Both the position numbers and the translations under genes were made by a program. From Cynocephalus volans (taxonomy: Eukaryota; Chordata; Mammalia; Dermoptera; Cynocephalidae): a stretch of DNA of 64,000 nucleotides. The notes beneath the pieces are model-generated. The model did not search any database, had not been told where the DNA came from, and worked only from the letters and a program-made list of their open reading frames with translations. Positions within the stretch are counted from its first letter, which is position 1; each line of letters starts with the position of its first letter. The stretch covers positions 17,194,130 through 17,258,129 of the forward strand of contig NC_084475.1 in NCBI RefSeq assembly GCF_027409185.1, read 5' to 3'. Positions 10,384 through 20,384 of the stretch are shown here, piece after piece.

Positions 10384-10932
10384 TTTTTTAAAAAGATGAC
10401 TGGTAAGGGGATCGTAACCCTTGACTTGGTGTTGTCAGCACTACACTCTCCCAAGTGAGCTAACCGGCCATCCCTATATAGGGATCCGAACCCGGGGCCT
10501 TGGTGTTATCAGCACCGCACTCTCCCAAGTGAGCCGAATTGGGTGGATTTGCCTGTTGTGGCGAGGAGGAGGCCCACTAGTGGCAGGGAATTTGGGTCCG
10601 TGTTGAGGATAAGTAGTTGTTGAACGTTTCATGTATTTGAGTGGACGAAGAATCATGCCATAGCTAGGATGAAGCCAATGTTGCCGATGCGGTTGTAGAT
10701 GATTGCTTGTAGAGCTGCTGTGTTTGTGTCTGTTCGGCCATGTCATCATCCAATTAGGAGGAAGGATATGATGCCTACTCCTTCTCATCCGATAAGGAGT
10801 TGGAATAGGTTGTTGGCAGAGACCAGAATTAATATTATGATAAGGAAAACAAGTAAATATTTAAAGAATTTGTTGATGTTGGGGTCCGATTGTATATATC
10901 ATAGGGAGAATTCTAGAGCCATGGGCCGGCCC
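10384..10932 (-). mobile_element. CYN dimer SINE interrupted by NUMT
   Basis: Antisense dimer SINE: GATGACTGGTAAGGGGATCG, then the palindromic ATCCCTATATAGGGAT junction, then ...CCCAAGTGAGCC at 10535. The remaining SINE head, ATGGGCCGGCCC, resumes only at 10921. The missing stretch is occupied by mitochondrial DNA. No SINE bases appear lost. No clear SINE duplication was found. Confidence 0.88.
10536..10915 (-). pseudogene. MT-ND5: NUMT: mitochondrial ND5 fragment
   Basis: Read on the minus strand with the vertebrate mitochondrial code, the whole 380 bases are open for about 126 codons. The frame carries [27 protein letters not shown], then WWHGRTDTNTAALQAIIYN and GNIGFILAMAWFF, the conserved core of NADH dehydrogenase subunit 5. 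Six TGA codons fall at Trp positions, which would be stops in the nucleus. It is therefore a nuclear copy of mtDNA, not a gene. Lack of mitochondrial-code stops indicates recent transfer. GAGCC occurs on both sides (10531-10535, 10916-10920), either a 5-bp duplication or microhomology. Confidence 0.95.
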
Positions 10933-10954
10933 AGAAGAACAAAAGTTCTAATTT

Positions 10955-11845
10955 TTTTCCCTTTAGCTTTATTGAGATATAATAGATAAATAAAAATTGT
11001 ATATATTTATGGTGTACAACATGACGTTTTGACATATATATATGTATATACCTACATTGTGAAGATTACCACCATCAAGCTAATTAACATATCCATCACC
11101 TCACATAGTTATTATTTTTGTGTGTGTGATGAGAATATTTAAGATCTTCTTAGCACATTTCAAGTATGCAGTAGAGTATTATGAACTATAGTCACCAAGC
11201 TGTACATTAGCTCTCCAGAACTTATTCATCCTGCCTATCTGAAACTTTATACTCATTAACCGACATCTCCCCATTTCCCCCATCCCCAGCCCTGGTAGCC
11301 ACTATTCTACTCTCTGTTTTTATGAGTTAGACTTTTTTAGACTCCACATGTAAGTGAGATCATGTAGTAGTTGTCTTTTTGTATCTGGCTAATTTTACTT
11401 AGTGTATTGTTCTCCAAGTTCATTCATGTTGTCCCAAGAGGCAGGATTTTCTTCTTTTTTTATGGCTGAATAATATTCCTGTGTGTGTGTGTGTGTCTGT
11501 GTCTATACCACATTTTTTTAATCCATTCGTCAAAGGGCACTTAGTTATTTTTATGTCTTGGCTGTCATGAATAATACTGCAATGAACACGGGAGTGCAGA
11601 TATCTCTTTCAGATACTGATTTCATTTCTTTTGGATGTATGTCCAGAAGTGGGATTGCTGGATCACAAGATAGTTCTGTTTTTAATTTTTTGAGGAACCC
11701 CCATACTGTTTTCCATTATGGCAATACTAATTAACAGTATACAAGGGTTCCTTTTTCTCCACATCCTCACCAACACTTGTTATCTTTTGTCTTTTTGATA
11801 ATAGCCATCTTCACAGCTGTGAGGGTATCTCACTGTGGTTTTGAT
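10955..11845 (-). repeat. Antisense L1M 3' region
   Basis: TTTAGCTTTATTGAGATATA, GGTGTACAACATGACGTTTT, TATGGCTGAATAATATTCCT and GTGGGATTGCTGGATCACAA are standard antisense L1M phrases. It is continued after the CYN at 11862 by 12041-12530. It contains a short (TG)n at about 11480-11497. Confidence 0.88.
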
Positions 11846-11861
11846 AAAAGTTTTTAATTTT

Positions 11862-12024
11862 TTTTTTCAAAGATGTCTCATAAGGGGATCTTAACCCTTG
11901 ACTTGGTGTTGTCAGCACTATGCTCTCCCAAGTGAGCTAACTGACCATCCCTATATAGGGATCCGAACCCATGGCTTTGATGTTATCAGCACCACACTCT
12001 TCCAAGTGAGCCACGGGTCGGCCC
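11862..12024 (-). mobile_element. CYN dimer SINE, 16-bp TSD
   Basis: Antisense dimer with ATCCCTATATAGGGAT junction and terminal GGTCGGCCC. Perfect duplications AAAAGTTTTTAATTTT at 11846-11861 and 12025-12040 show insertion into the antisense L1. Confidence 0.93.
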
Positions 12025-12040
12025 AAAAGTTTTTAATTTT

Positions 12041-12530
12041 GATGAAGTTCAATTTATCTATTTTTTCTTTTGTTGTGTGTGCTTTTTGTGTCCTAAGAAG
12101 TTTTTGCCTAACCCCAGGCCATAGAAAAATTTACTTCTATATTTTCTTCTAAAAGTTTTATGGTATTACCTCCTAGATTTAGGACTGTGATCCAGTTTTA
12201 GTTAATTTGTGTGTATGGTGTGAGGTAGGAGTCCAACTTGATTCTTTTGCGTGTGGATATCCAGTTATCCTAGCTAAAAAGTCTGTTCCTTCTCCATTGA
12301 ATTGTGGTCTTGCCATTGTAGAAAATCAGTTGACTGTATATGTAAGAATCTATTTCTAGATATATACAGCTATCCTATGCTAGTACCATGCTGTGTTGAT
12401 TACTGTACCTTTTGAAATTGGAAAGTGTGAGTCCTCCAATTTTGTTCTTTTACAAGATTGTTTTGGCTCTTGAGGGTCCCTTGAATTTCCATATGATTTT
12501 TTGGATCAATTTGTCAATTTCTGCAAATAG
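12041..12530 (-). repeat. Antisense L1 ORF2/3' region
   Basis: AGTTCAATTTATCTATTTTT, TGATCCAGTTTTAGTTAATT and TTCCATATGATTTTTTGGAT are antisense L1 ORF2 wording. It is followed by a (TG)n tract at 12535-12567. Confidence 0.85.
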
Positions 12531-12574
12531 ATTATGTGTGTGTGTGTGTGTGTGCGTGTGTGTGTGTTTTAATA

Positions 12575-12880
12575 GTGTTTATTTTTTAGAGCAATTTTAG
12601 GTTCATAGCAAACTTGAGCAGAAAGTATAGAGAGTTCCCATATACTCGGTACCCCCACACATGCATCACTTTCCTCTGTTATCAGTGTCCCCCACCAGAG
12701 TGGTACTTGTATTATAATTGATGAACCTACATTAACACATCATTATCACCCAAGGACCATGGTTTACATTAGGTTTCACTCTTGGTGTTGCACATTTTAT
12801 GGATTTGGACAAATGTGTAATGACTTGTATTCACCATTGTAGTATTGTACAAGATTGTGTTTTAGAAAGATTGTGTAAAT
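12575..12880 (-). repeat. Antisense L1 3' fragment
   Basis: TTTTTAGAGCAATTTTAGGT, CAAACTTGAGCAGAAAGTAT and CTCTTGGTGTTGCACATTTT form a known old-L1 3' block. A second copy of the same block lies at 43745-44040. Confidence 0.8.
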
Positions 12881-13620
12881 CTTATTATTCTGAAATGAAC
12901 ATGCTTTGCCAGTATAATTTTTTAAATTAAAAATAATATTTTAAGGTTTGCATTGATTATATATTTTCTCCTGGAAATACTTGAAAATAATTGGTGAAAA
13001 TATCTTATGGCATTTATTCTCACTATATTTCAGTGGAATTAGAGAAAAAAGTATCTTCTTTTGCATACTCAGGACAGTATTTGTGCCTTGTGTAAGTGTT
13101 GTGGTCAGCAGTTGAATAAGAACTAAAATCTAGATCCACTATTTAGTATACTAGATTAGTGATCCTTAAATTATGAAACTGAGCAGGTTCAAAAAAGTTA
13201 AAATGCAGAGTTTTTAGAAATGCATTTTCTGCTGTGGATTTCAACTAAATTGGACAGTGTAAAAACAAACATTAAAGTGATCAGAAACAGATATGCACAA
13301 GTGAGGTTTCAGTCCTCAGATCTACAGAGTTCGGAACCTTGGGAAGTAGTGCCCCAGCTTCTGTATGGCCAAAAAGCTTCCCTGGGAATTCTGATGTTGA
13401 ATCTACGCTTAAAGCTGCCATGTGATAATTCCTTAGGGAAGTCAGTGCTTTGCCAATTGTTGACTCCCTTTATAGCCTGACTTTTAATCATGTATGTTGG
13501 AGTATTTCGTTGTTTTGTTTGATTCTATTTTTTCCCCCCTTTTCATATTTGTAGGGCAGATTTAGTTCATAACTTAAACATTTTAATCTGAAAATTTAAC
13601 TATTGTCCCAAAGTATTTGT

Positions 13621-13725
13621 GTTTTTTTTGGGGGGAGGAGTCAGGGGCAGCTGGCCAGTAGGGGGATCTGAACCCTTGACCTTGGTGCTATAATACCACG
13701 CTCTAATCAACTTGAGTCAGCCCCT
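13621..13725 (-). mobile_element. CYN SINE monomer, 11-bp TSD
   Basis: GCAGCTGGCCAGTAGGGGGA, TGAACCCTTGACCTTGGTGC and ATACCACGCTCTAATCAACT form one antisense tRNA-Ile-like unit. Flanking AAAGTATTTGT is at 13610-13620 and 13726-13736. Confidence 0.9.
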
Positions 13726-13842
13726 AAAGTATTTGTTTACTGGCATTATTGACAAAGGGTGTTTTGGTTGAAAGAATGTTTTAGAGTTTTTGTTTGATTA
13801 ATTAAAATCTAATTAAGTGCTCCTAAATTTTTTTATTTGCAG

Positions 13843-13908
13843 AAAAGTCTCTTAAGTTATGTGGCACCAAGGAGATGCTCCTTCTTAGTATTACAACTGC
13901 TTATACAG
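13843..13908 (+). CDS. MFSD11: MFSD11 internal exon f
   Basis: The 66-base exon starts after TTTGCAG and ends before GTAATG. It reads KKSLKLCGTKEMLLLSITTA then YT and the first base of Gly. It covers the basic end of the central loop and the start of the second half-barrel. The intron before it, about 7.1 kb, is the second longest in the window and holds the NUMT and several antisense L1 pieces. Confidence 0.95.
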
Positions 13909-13920
13909 GTAATGGAATTA

Positions 13921-14600
13921 CTCTTTTGATTTTCTTTTGCTGCATGACAATAAGGGCTGAAAACAATAGCCATGTTATTATTTCTCACAGTTCTGTGCAT
14001 TGACTGGGCTCAGCTGGATGGTTTTTCTTTTTTTTTTTTTTAAAAGATGACCGGTAAGGGGATCTTAACCCTTGACTTGGTGTTGTCAGCACCACGCTCA
14101 GCCAGTGAGCGAACCGGCCATCCGTATATGGGATCCGAACCCGGGGCCTTGGCGCTATCAGCACCGCACTCTACCGAGTGAGCCACGGGCCGGCCCATGG
14201 ATGGTTTTTCTGATGCTGTCACTTGGAGTCTCTTGTAGCTGCTGTGAGAGGGTGGCTGGGGCTGGAACTTCCAAGATAGTTTCATTCGCATGTCTGAAGT
14301 CTTGATGGGGTCAGAGGAAGGGCTGGATCTTTCTCTTTCTCCAGGTAGTCTCAGGGCCTCTGCCAGTCTGCCTGACCCCGTGCAGGAGAGCCAGACTTCT
14401 TAGTGGCTAAAGGCTCCAAAAAGGGCTGCAGGAGAAACTATCAGACCTTCTTTAAGCTTAGGTCTGGAGCTAGCCCAGCATTACTTGTACTGGATTCTGT
14501 TGTTGGCAGCTCATCACAGGGCCAGCCCAGATTTAATGTGGGAGCATTCTGCACAGAGCAGGAAAACCAGGAGAGTGGCTCGTTGGGACCAGTGATTTTA
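13921..14600 (-). repeat. MaLR-type (MLT1-like) LTR, antisense, SINE inside
   Basis: TTTCTCACAGTTCTGTGCAT, GGGCTCAGCTGGATGGTTTT and later AGTCTCTTGTAGCTGCTGTG follow the antisense MLT1-like LTR pattern also seen at 27875-28435. Right boundary is approximate. A CYN dimer (14029-14197) is inserted in it. Confidence 0.55.
14029..14197 (-). mobile_element. CYN dimer SINE, 14-bp TSD
   Basis: Full antisense dimer GATGACCGGTAAGGGGATCT ... GGGCCGGCCCA. Duplications TGGATGGTTTTTCT at 14015-14028 and 14198-14211 are perfect. The right part is CpG-rich, suggesting a young copy. Confidence 0.93.
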
Positions 14601-15251
14601 GGGCAACACAGAGAACTACAGAGAATAACTGCGAACAAATCTCTGTAACTTCATATGGATGAAGATAATTTCTAGTGACATAGAAGCACGTGATAATGAG
14701 ATGTGGTAACAGGTGGAGCACCGTTAGGTCTTAAGAATGACGAGGAAATCCATTTCCTCTTAAAAATTGCTGTGACGTGCCAGTTACTGCTTCTGCCTTT
14801 ACGTGCCTCATAGGTGTAATATCTTCTTTTTAGGAGAAATAGAATAACCATTAAATATTTAAAATTCTCAGTTAAGGTTTTGTAGCATTAAGGAATCAAG
14901 GTCTTCTACTGATTTACCTTAATTTTTTACCCTAATCTTAGGAATTTTCTTTTCCTAGAAAAAAAGGGTTCAATTAAAACGTTATTGTGCCTTTAACCAA
15001 TAGTGGATAGTATTTATTGGTTTTCCAGTACAATAAGAATACAATCCAATAGGAATATGGATGTTCCTGTCACCTTGGAAAGCTGTTTATAAGGATAATG
15101 AGCACTTCAGTATTCACTATTACAAACTTATGTTAATTACGTCCTCTGCCCATCCCCTGCCTGTGTACACAGAGTGACAGATTTCAGCATAAGGATTTCT
15201 ATTTGAGTTGTATGTTTTCATCTGAACTATATGGCAACTGCTGTCTTGTGG

Positions 15252-15605
15252 TGTCTTAGTTTGAGCTGCTATAGCAAATTACCATAGACAGGGTGGCTTA
15301 AACAGCAGACATACATTCCTCCCAGTTCTGGAGGCTAGGAAGTCAGGGTGCCAGCACAGTTGGATTCTGGTGAGGGCCGTTTTCCTGGTTTGTAGATGGC
15401 CTTCTTCTTTCTGTGTCCTCACATGGCTGAGAGAAAAGAAGCAAGTTCTCTGGTGGCTCTTCTGCATGCACTAATCCCATCATGAGGGATCTGCCCTCAT
15501 GACCTAATTGCCTCCCAAAGGCCCATCTCCAAATACCATCATGTTTTGGGTATTAGAGTTTCAACATATGAATTTTGGTGGAACACAAACATTCAGTCCA
15601 TAGAG
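15252..15605 (-). mobile_element. Solo MaLR-type LTR with 5-bp TSD
   Basis: TGTCTTAGTTTGAGCTGCTA, CCCAGTTCTGGAGGCTAGGA, CCTCATGACCTAATTGCCTC and ACAAACATTCAGTCCATAGA form an antisense MLT1/MST-type LTR. TGTGG flanks it at 15247-15251 and 15606-15610. It sits just upstream of MFSD11 exon g. Confidence 0.75.
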
Positions 15606-15793
15606 TGTGGCTAATTCCATCTTGTGAGTTATATAGCATAAATTTATGCTGTGCTTCAGGAGCTGTGTTTCAGTCTGAGTTTTATGCTTTTGTGTTGTAC
15701 GGATATAGCTCAAATACTACTAGGCATGAAGAAAAAATAGGAAAAGGAGAATGTGAAAGTATAATTAAATTAAATCTGATTTTTTTCCTAAAG

Positions 15794-15919
15794 GTCTGGA
15801 ATTGACTTTTATCTCTGGTGTATATGGAACCTGTATTGGTGCTGTAAATAAATTTGGAACAGAAGAGAAAAGCCTCATTGGACTTTCTGGCATTTTCATT
15901 GGCATTGGCGAAATTTTAG
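15794..15919 (+). CDS. MFSD11: MFSD11 internal exon g
   Basis: The exon lies between TTCCTAAAG and GTTGGT. It reads GLELTFISGVYGTCIGAVNK, then FGTEEKSLIGLSGI and FIGIGEILG. The small-residue-rich GLSGIFIGIGEI helix is characteristic of the family. Phase is unbroken, starting and ending one base into a Gly codon. Confidence 0.96.
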
Positions 15920-16196
15920 GTTGGTTTAAAAAAAAAAGTCTTTGCATTAAAAATATCAGTTTCTTATAGTTAAAATAGAAATTTTAAGTGTATTTCACCT
16001 TTCTATCCTTGAATTTCTGTTTTCCCTGCTTATTTTTACCCAAACAAGTATGATTTTGCTTTTCTGTTATTCTAAGATAACTAAATTATAACACATTTGT
16101 CATTTTCACAGATGGAAATAAGCAAACATATGGTCTCTCCCAACTTTTTTCCTTAAAAATCTTAGGAAGAGTTGTCTTGGAATCCCCAACTTTCTT

Positions 16197-16910
16197 GTTC
16201 TCTGACACCAACTAGGTATCTAACAATTCAATCCTTTTTTGATACTATCACAGAGTTGGTGTCAAGCTCCACAGGTTTAAGGGTTCAGTACCACAGACTC
16301 CCTCACTTCAGGTGCTGATTGAAAGTCCTGGGTCCCCAGGCTGCCTGCACTTCTATCTAACTTGTCTACAGATTTGGAGGTTCCCACAACCCCCCTTCCC
16401 CTTTTGGTTCTATAATTTGCTAAAACAATTTACAGAACTCAGGAAAATGCTACACTTGTTACTACAGTTTATTAAAAAGGGTACAAATAAACAGTCAGAT
16501 GAAGAGGTACATAGGGCAAGGTATGAAAGAGTCCCCAAGTGCAGGAGCCTCTGTCCCCATGGAGTTGGGGTTAACCATCCCAGAAGCTGCCCTAACCCTG
16601 TCAGGGTTTTTATGGAGTTTTCATTATGTTGGGATGATTGATTAAATCATTGGTGATTGGAGTCAATCTCTAGCCCCTCTTCCTTCTCTAAGATGTGGGT
16701 AGTAAGAGGCCTGAAAGTTCCAACCCTCCAATCAAGGCTTGGCCTTTCTAGCAACCAGCCCCCATCCTGGAGTCAACCCCTCCCTCCCCAAGAGTCACAT
16801 CATTAGTTTAAACTCTGGATGATCGAAAGGTTTATGAATAACAAAAGACATTCAAATCACCAGGAACTGAGGCAAAGACCAAATACTATATATTTTTACT
16901 ATACGCCACA
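16197..16910 (-). mobile_element. ERVL-type LTR copy 1
   Basis: An approximately 700-bp LTR related to 33262-34015 and 35599-36598. Shared phrases include ACAGAACTCAGGAAAATGCT, GATTGATTAAATCATTGGTG, GAAAGTTCCAACCCTCCAAT and CAAAGACCAAATACTATATA. Poly(A)-signal complement TTTATTAAA indicates minus orientation. I suspect the MLT2 group, but the subfamily is not verified. Boundaries are approximate. Confidence 0.65.
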
Positions 16911-16924
16911 AGTTATTTCTTATT

Positions 16925-17600
16925 CAACAAAGATTTGTTCAACACTTGCCGTGTATTGGATATTGTGTTAGATATGGGAAACTTACCAACTCACATATTT
17001 ATTGTGCATCTATTGTGTCAACAAAACATACAGAAGTTCCTGCCCATGTGGAGCTTATATTGTTGGGGAAGAACTCAGATAATTAAAAAACATGGAAAAC
17101 TTAGAATGTCAGACAGTGATAAGCACTGTAGGGAAAGCAGATTTGGGGGATTTTTTGTTCCCTGCTTTATTGCCAACACCTGATTAGGTGTTCAGTAAAT
17201 GACAGTTAAATGAATTGAATGAACAATTAGAGCATGGACTCAGCAAAACTAGATAACTGGCTGGGTGATGCAGTGGGGAGAGGAGTCAGAATGACAGCTG
17301 GGTTGATGAGAGTACCATGGGCAGAAGGAAGGCTATAGGAGATGGGGTTTGGGGAGATCTGCTGAGTGAGATTTTGAACACGTTGAAGTACCAGGGATGT
17401 ATCCAGGTGGAGATGAGTACAGTAGGAAATACAGGATGGATGCCCAGGAGGGACATGTGGGCTGGAGATTGGTTTTGGGAGTCACTGGCTTGTAAAAGGG
17501 TTGGTGAAGCCTTAGCCACAGTGAAATCGGGCAGGTAGTCTCCTTGGTAAGTGGTCATTTATTCTCTGCCTATAGACTACCCATGAAGAAAACTCTCTGT
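16925..17600 (+). repeat. L2 LINE fragment
   Basis: TTCAACAAAGATTTGTTCAA, CCATGTGGAGCTTATATTGT and later GAGTGAGATTTTGAACACGT are L2-like. The second half is more diverged. Confidence 0.55.
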
Positions 17601-18319
17601 AGGCAGCCTGCTAACTTTTTCTTTTTTTACATAATTTCAAATTAACAAGGAATTGCAAAAGTAAAAACAGTACAAAGAATACTGAATATCCTTTAACAAG
17701 TTCACCTGTTGTTAACACTTTACCTTATTTATTTTATCATTTGTTCTCTCCCTCTGTCTCTAGTTCTCTTTCTCATATGTTTTTATTTTCTGCACTGTGT
17801 GAGGGTGAGTTGCACACATCATGGCTGTTTACCCCCAATACTTCAGTGTGTGCTGTAGGGCTATTCTCTCACACTAGCACAGTGCTGGTATTCGCTGCCA
17901 CATTTTACATTGATGTGGCTAATAATGTCCTTTATAGCATCATTTTTCCTCTTCTAGTGTTAGGTTTTATTCTAGAGTCAGAAATTGCCTTTGGTTGTCA
18001 TGTCTCTTCTGCTAATCTGGAATATTTTTACAGTTTGTCTTTCATGATGTTGACGTTTTTGAAGAATGCCTCATTTTGTGGTTTTGATGTTTCCTTGTGA
18101 TTAGACAGAGGTTATGCATGCTTATCAGGAATGCTGCCCAGATGATGCTTGGCTCATCTCAGAGCATTCCATCTGGAGACACATGAGGTCCATCTGTCCC
18201 TCCGTCATGTTAATTTTGATCACCTGGTCAAAATGCTGCCAAATTTCTCTACTGTATAATTACTATGTTTTAATTTTTTCCCTTACAACCAATAAGCATT
18301 CTCTGGGGGAGGCACTTTG

Positions 18320-18483
18320 GGTTTTTTTTGTTTTTTTTGACCGGTAAGGGGATTGTCTGCACGACGCTCAGCCAGTGAGCACACCAGCCATCCCTATATA
18401 GGATCTGAACCCACGGCCTCGGCTCTATCAGCACCATACTCTCCCGAGTGAGCCATGGGGCCGGCCATTTTTTTTGGGGGGGG
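18320..18483 (-). mobile_element. CYN SINE, 15-bp TSD
   Basis: GACCGGTAAGGGGATTGTCT, shortened inner unit, CCCTATATAGGATCTGAACC and GGGGCCGGCC. Duplications GGGGGAGGCACTTTG (18305-18319) and GGGGGAGACACTTTG (18484-18498) differ at one base. A G-run follows an oligo-T at the right side. Confidence 0.88.
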
Positions 18484-19128
18484 GGGGGAGACACTTTGAG
18501 ACAATTCAAATATCCTCTTCCTCATCAGAACTCTCACCTAGATTTGGCCTCGATTGATGATTCTTGCCTAACCCAGTCTTTACCGGGATAGTTGCAAAAA
18601 TGGTGATTTTCCACCTTCAGCACTCCAGCCACAGTCAGCCCTTGGCATTGTACTGAATGCAGACCTTCCCTCCCCACCATTTATTTACTTATTTATTATT
18701 AGTATAGACCCATGAATTCCTGTTTTTTCCCCAATGGTTTATTATTCATTGCTGTACTTAATTATTTGGGTGCTCATATTGTCCTAGCTTTGGCCAGTGG
18801 GAACCCTTTCAAGCTGGCCACTGTGTGCTTGCGACATACCTCCATCATTTTTTGAACACTTCTTTACTCTCTGGTGAACAGGTTTTTCCTGGCTCATCTC
18901 ATGCTTACCATGTCCCAGTTCTGGAATCAGCCACTTCCTTGAGGGGCCCAAGGCCCTTTCAGTGAGGAATGGTATTAGAGACTAAGATCTGGGCACTGGG
19001 AGTGCCCACTGCTATTGGGATGTCTTTGCTCTTTGGGACTTTCAGTGGACCGAGCTAGGAAACATACGTATGCACGTATACCAATATATGTATATATGTA
19101 TGTGTGTGCCCGTACGTATTTATATATA

Positions 19129-19212
19129 TTTGGGGGTACTTCAAAAAGTTTGTGGAAAAATAGAGTTGAAAGATAATAGGAATCTTTACATGAACTTTTT
19201 GACGTACCCTTG
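19129..19212. mobile_element. Palindromic mariner-like MITE copy 2
   Basis: TGGGGGTACTTCAAAAAGTT mirrored by GAACTTTTTGACGTACCC, with TA at 19127-19128 and 19213-19214. Opposite orientation to copy 1. Confidence 0.75.
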
Positions 19213-19894
19213 TATCTACATTAAGGTAGTTTCCAATATTATTCACTTACAAATAATCCCTCACCGAATGACCTTGTGCACGTGAATTTTCATATCATTG
19301 GAAGTGTATCTTCAGGGTAAATTCCTAGAAGTGGAATTGCTAGGTTAAAGGGTAACTGCATATGTAGTTTTGTTAGCTATTGTCTAATTCCCCACCATAA
19401 GGATTGCACAGTTAGGCATTCCTATCAGCAGTGTAAGAGATATCTTTTTTCCCCATAGCCTGGCCAACAGAATGTATTGTCAAGTTTTTACATTTTTGTC
19501 AATCTGGTGGGTAAGAAATGGTATCTCAGTGTAGTTTTAATTTACATTTTTCTTATTATGAGTGCAGTTGAGCATCATATGTGTGTGTGCATGTGAACAC
19601 GTGTGTGTATGAATTATATTTGAGTCTTTTTGCCCATTTTTCTAGGAGATGTTTAGTCTTTGTTTTTCCTCAGTTTTAAAATTTTCTTATAAAATTAGGG
19701 ATGTTAGCCTTTTTTTCCTGTGCCATATGTTGTGAATATTTTCCCCTAGTTTGTCATATGTTTTTTGACTTTGCTTATGGTGCTTTTTTGCCACACGGTT
19801 TATTTTAATTTTTATGTAGTCAAACTTACCAATGTTTTATTTTTATTGCCTCTTGATTTTGAGTCATAGTTAGAATGTCCTTTCCTATACTGAG

Positions 19895-20379
19895 TGTATT
19901 AGTCCATTTCCGTTGCTTATAACAGAAATATAAAATATTGACTATAAAATATAAAATATTGAAACTGGGTAATTTGTAAAGAAATAATATTTATTGCTTA
20001 CAGTTTCGAAGGCTGGGAAGTCCAAAGTCCAAGGAACACATCTGATGAGAGCCTTGTTGGTAGTGACTCTACACAGTGACAAAGGGTATCACATGGCAAC
20101 AAAGGGTATCACATGGCAACAAAGGGTATCACATGGCAGATGGCTTGAGCAGAGAGAGCTTCTCAGGCACTCTCCTTTAAAAGCTGAACCATGCGCATCA
20201 CCACCATTAAACCATCAATGGATTAATCTATTCACTAGGCATGGTCCTCACAATCTAATCACCTCTTCAAGGCCCCACATTTCAATGACCATAATAGGAT
20301 TTTCCACCCTCTTAACACTCACAGTGGGGACCAAATTTCTAATACATGGATTTTGGGGGTCAGAATTCAATCCATGGCA
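19895..20379 (-). mobile_element. Solo MST/THE1-type LTR inside L1, 5-bp TSD
   Basis: TGTATTAGTCCATTTCCGTT ... ATTCAATCCATGGCA, i.e. TG...CA ends in antisense MaLR style, flanked by CTGAG at 19890-19894 and 20380-20384. It holds a local triplication of a 20-bp unit at 20081-20138. The L1 reads on directly after it. Confidence 0.88.
20081..20138 (+). repeat. 20-bp unit, three tandem copies
   Basis: AAAGGGTATCACATGGCAAC repeated three times, last copy ending ...GGCAGA. Copies are identical over the first 18 bases. Confidence 0.95.
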
Positions 20380-20384
20380 CTGAG

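Larger units (their letters stand above)
17610..19894 (-). repeat. Antisense L1ME-type LINE, interrupted
   Basis: ACATAATTTCAAATTAACAA, GTCTTTCATGATGTTGACGT, AAGTGGAATTGCTAGGTTAA and TAGTCAAACTTACCAATGTT trace an antisense old L1 from its 3' UTR into ORF2. Interruptions are CYN (18320-18483), a MITE (19129-19212) and an LTR from 19895. The L1 resumes at 20385-20640. Confidence 0.8.

Noticed and set aside
10699..10989. Plus-strand ORF over the NUMT
   Set aside because: Antisense shadow of mitochondrial ND5.
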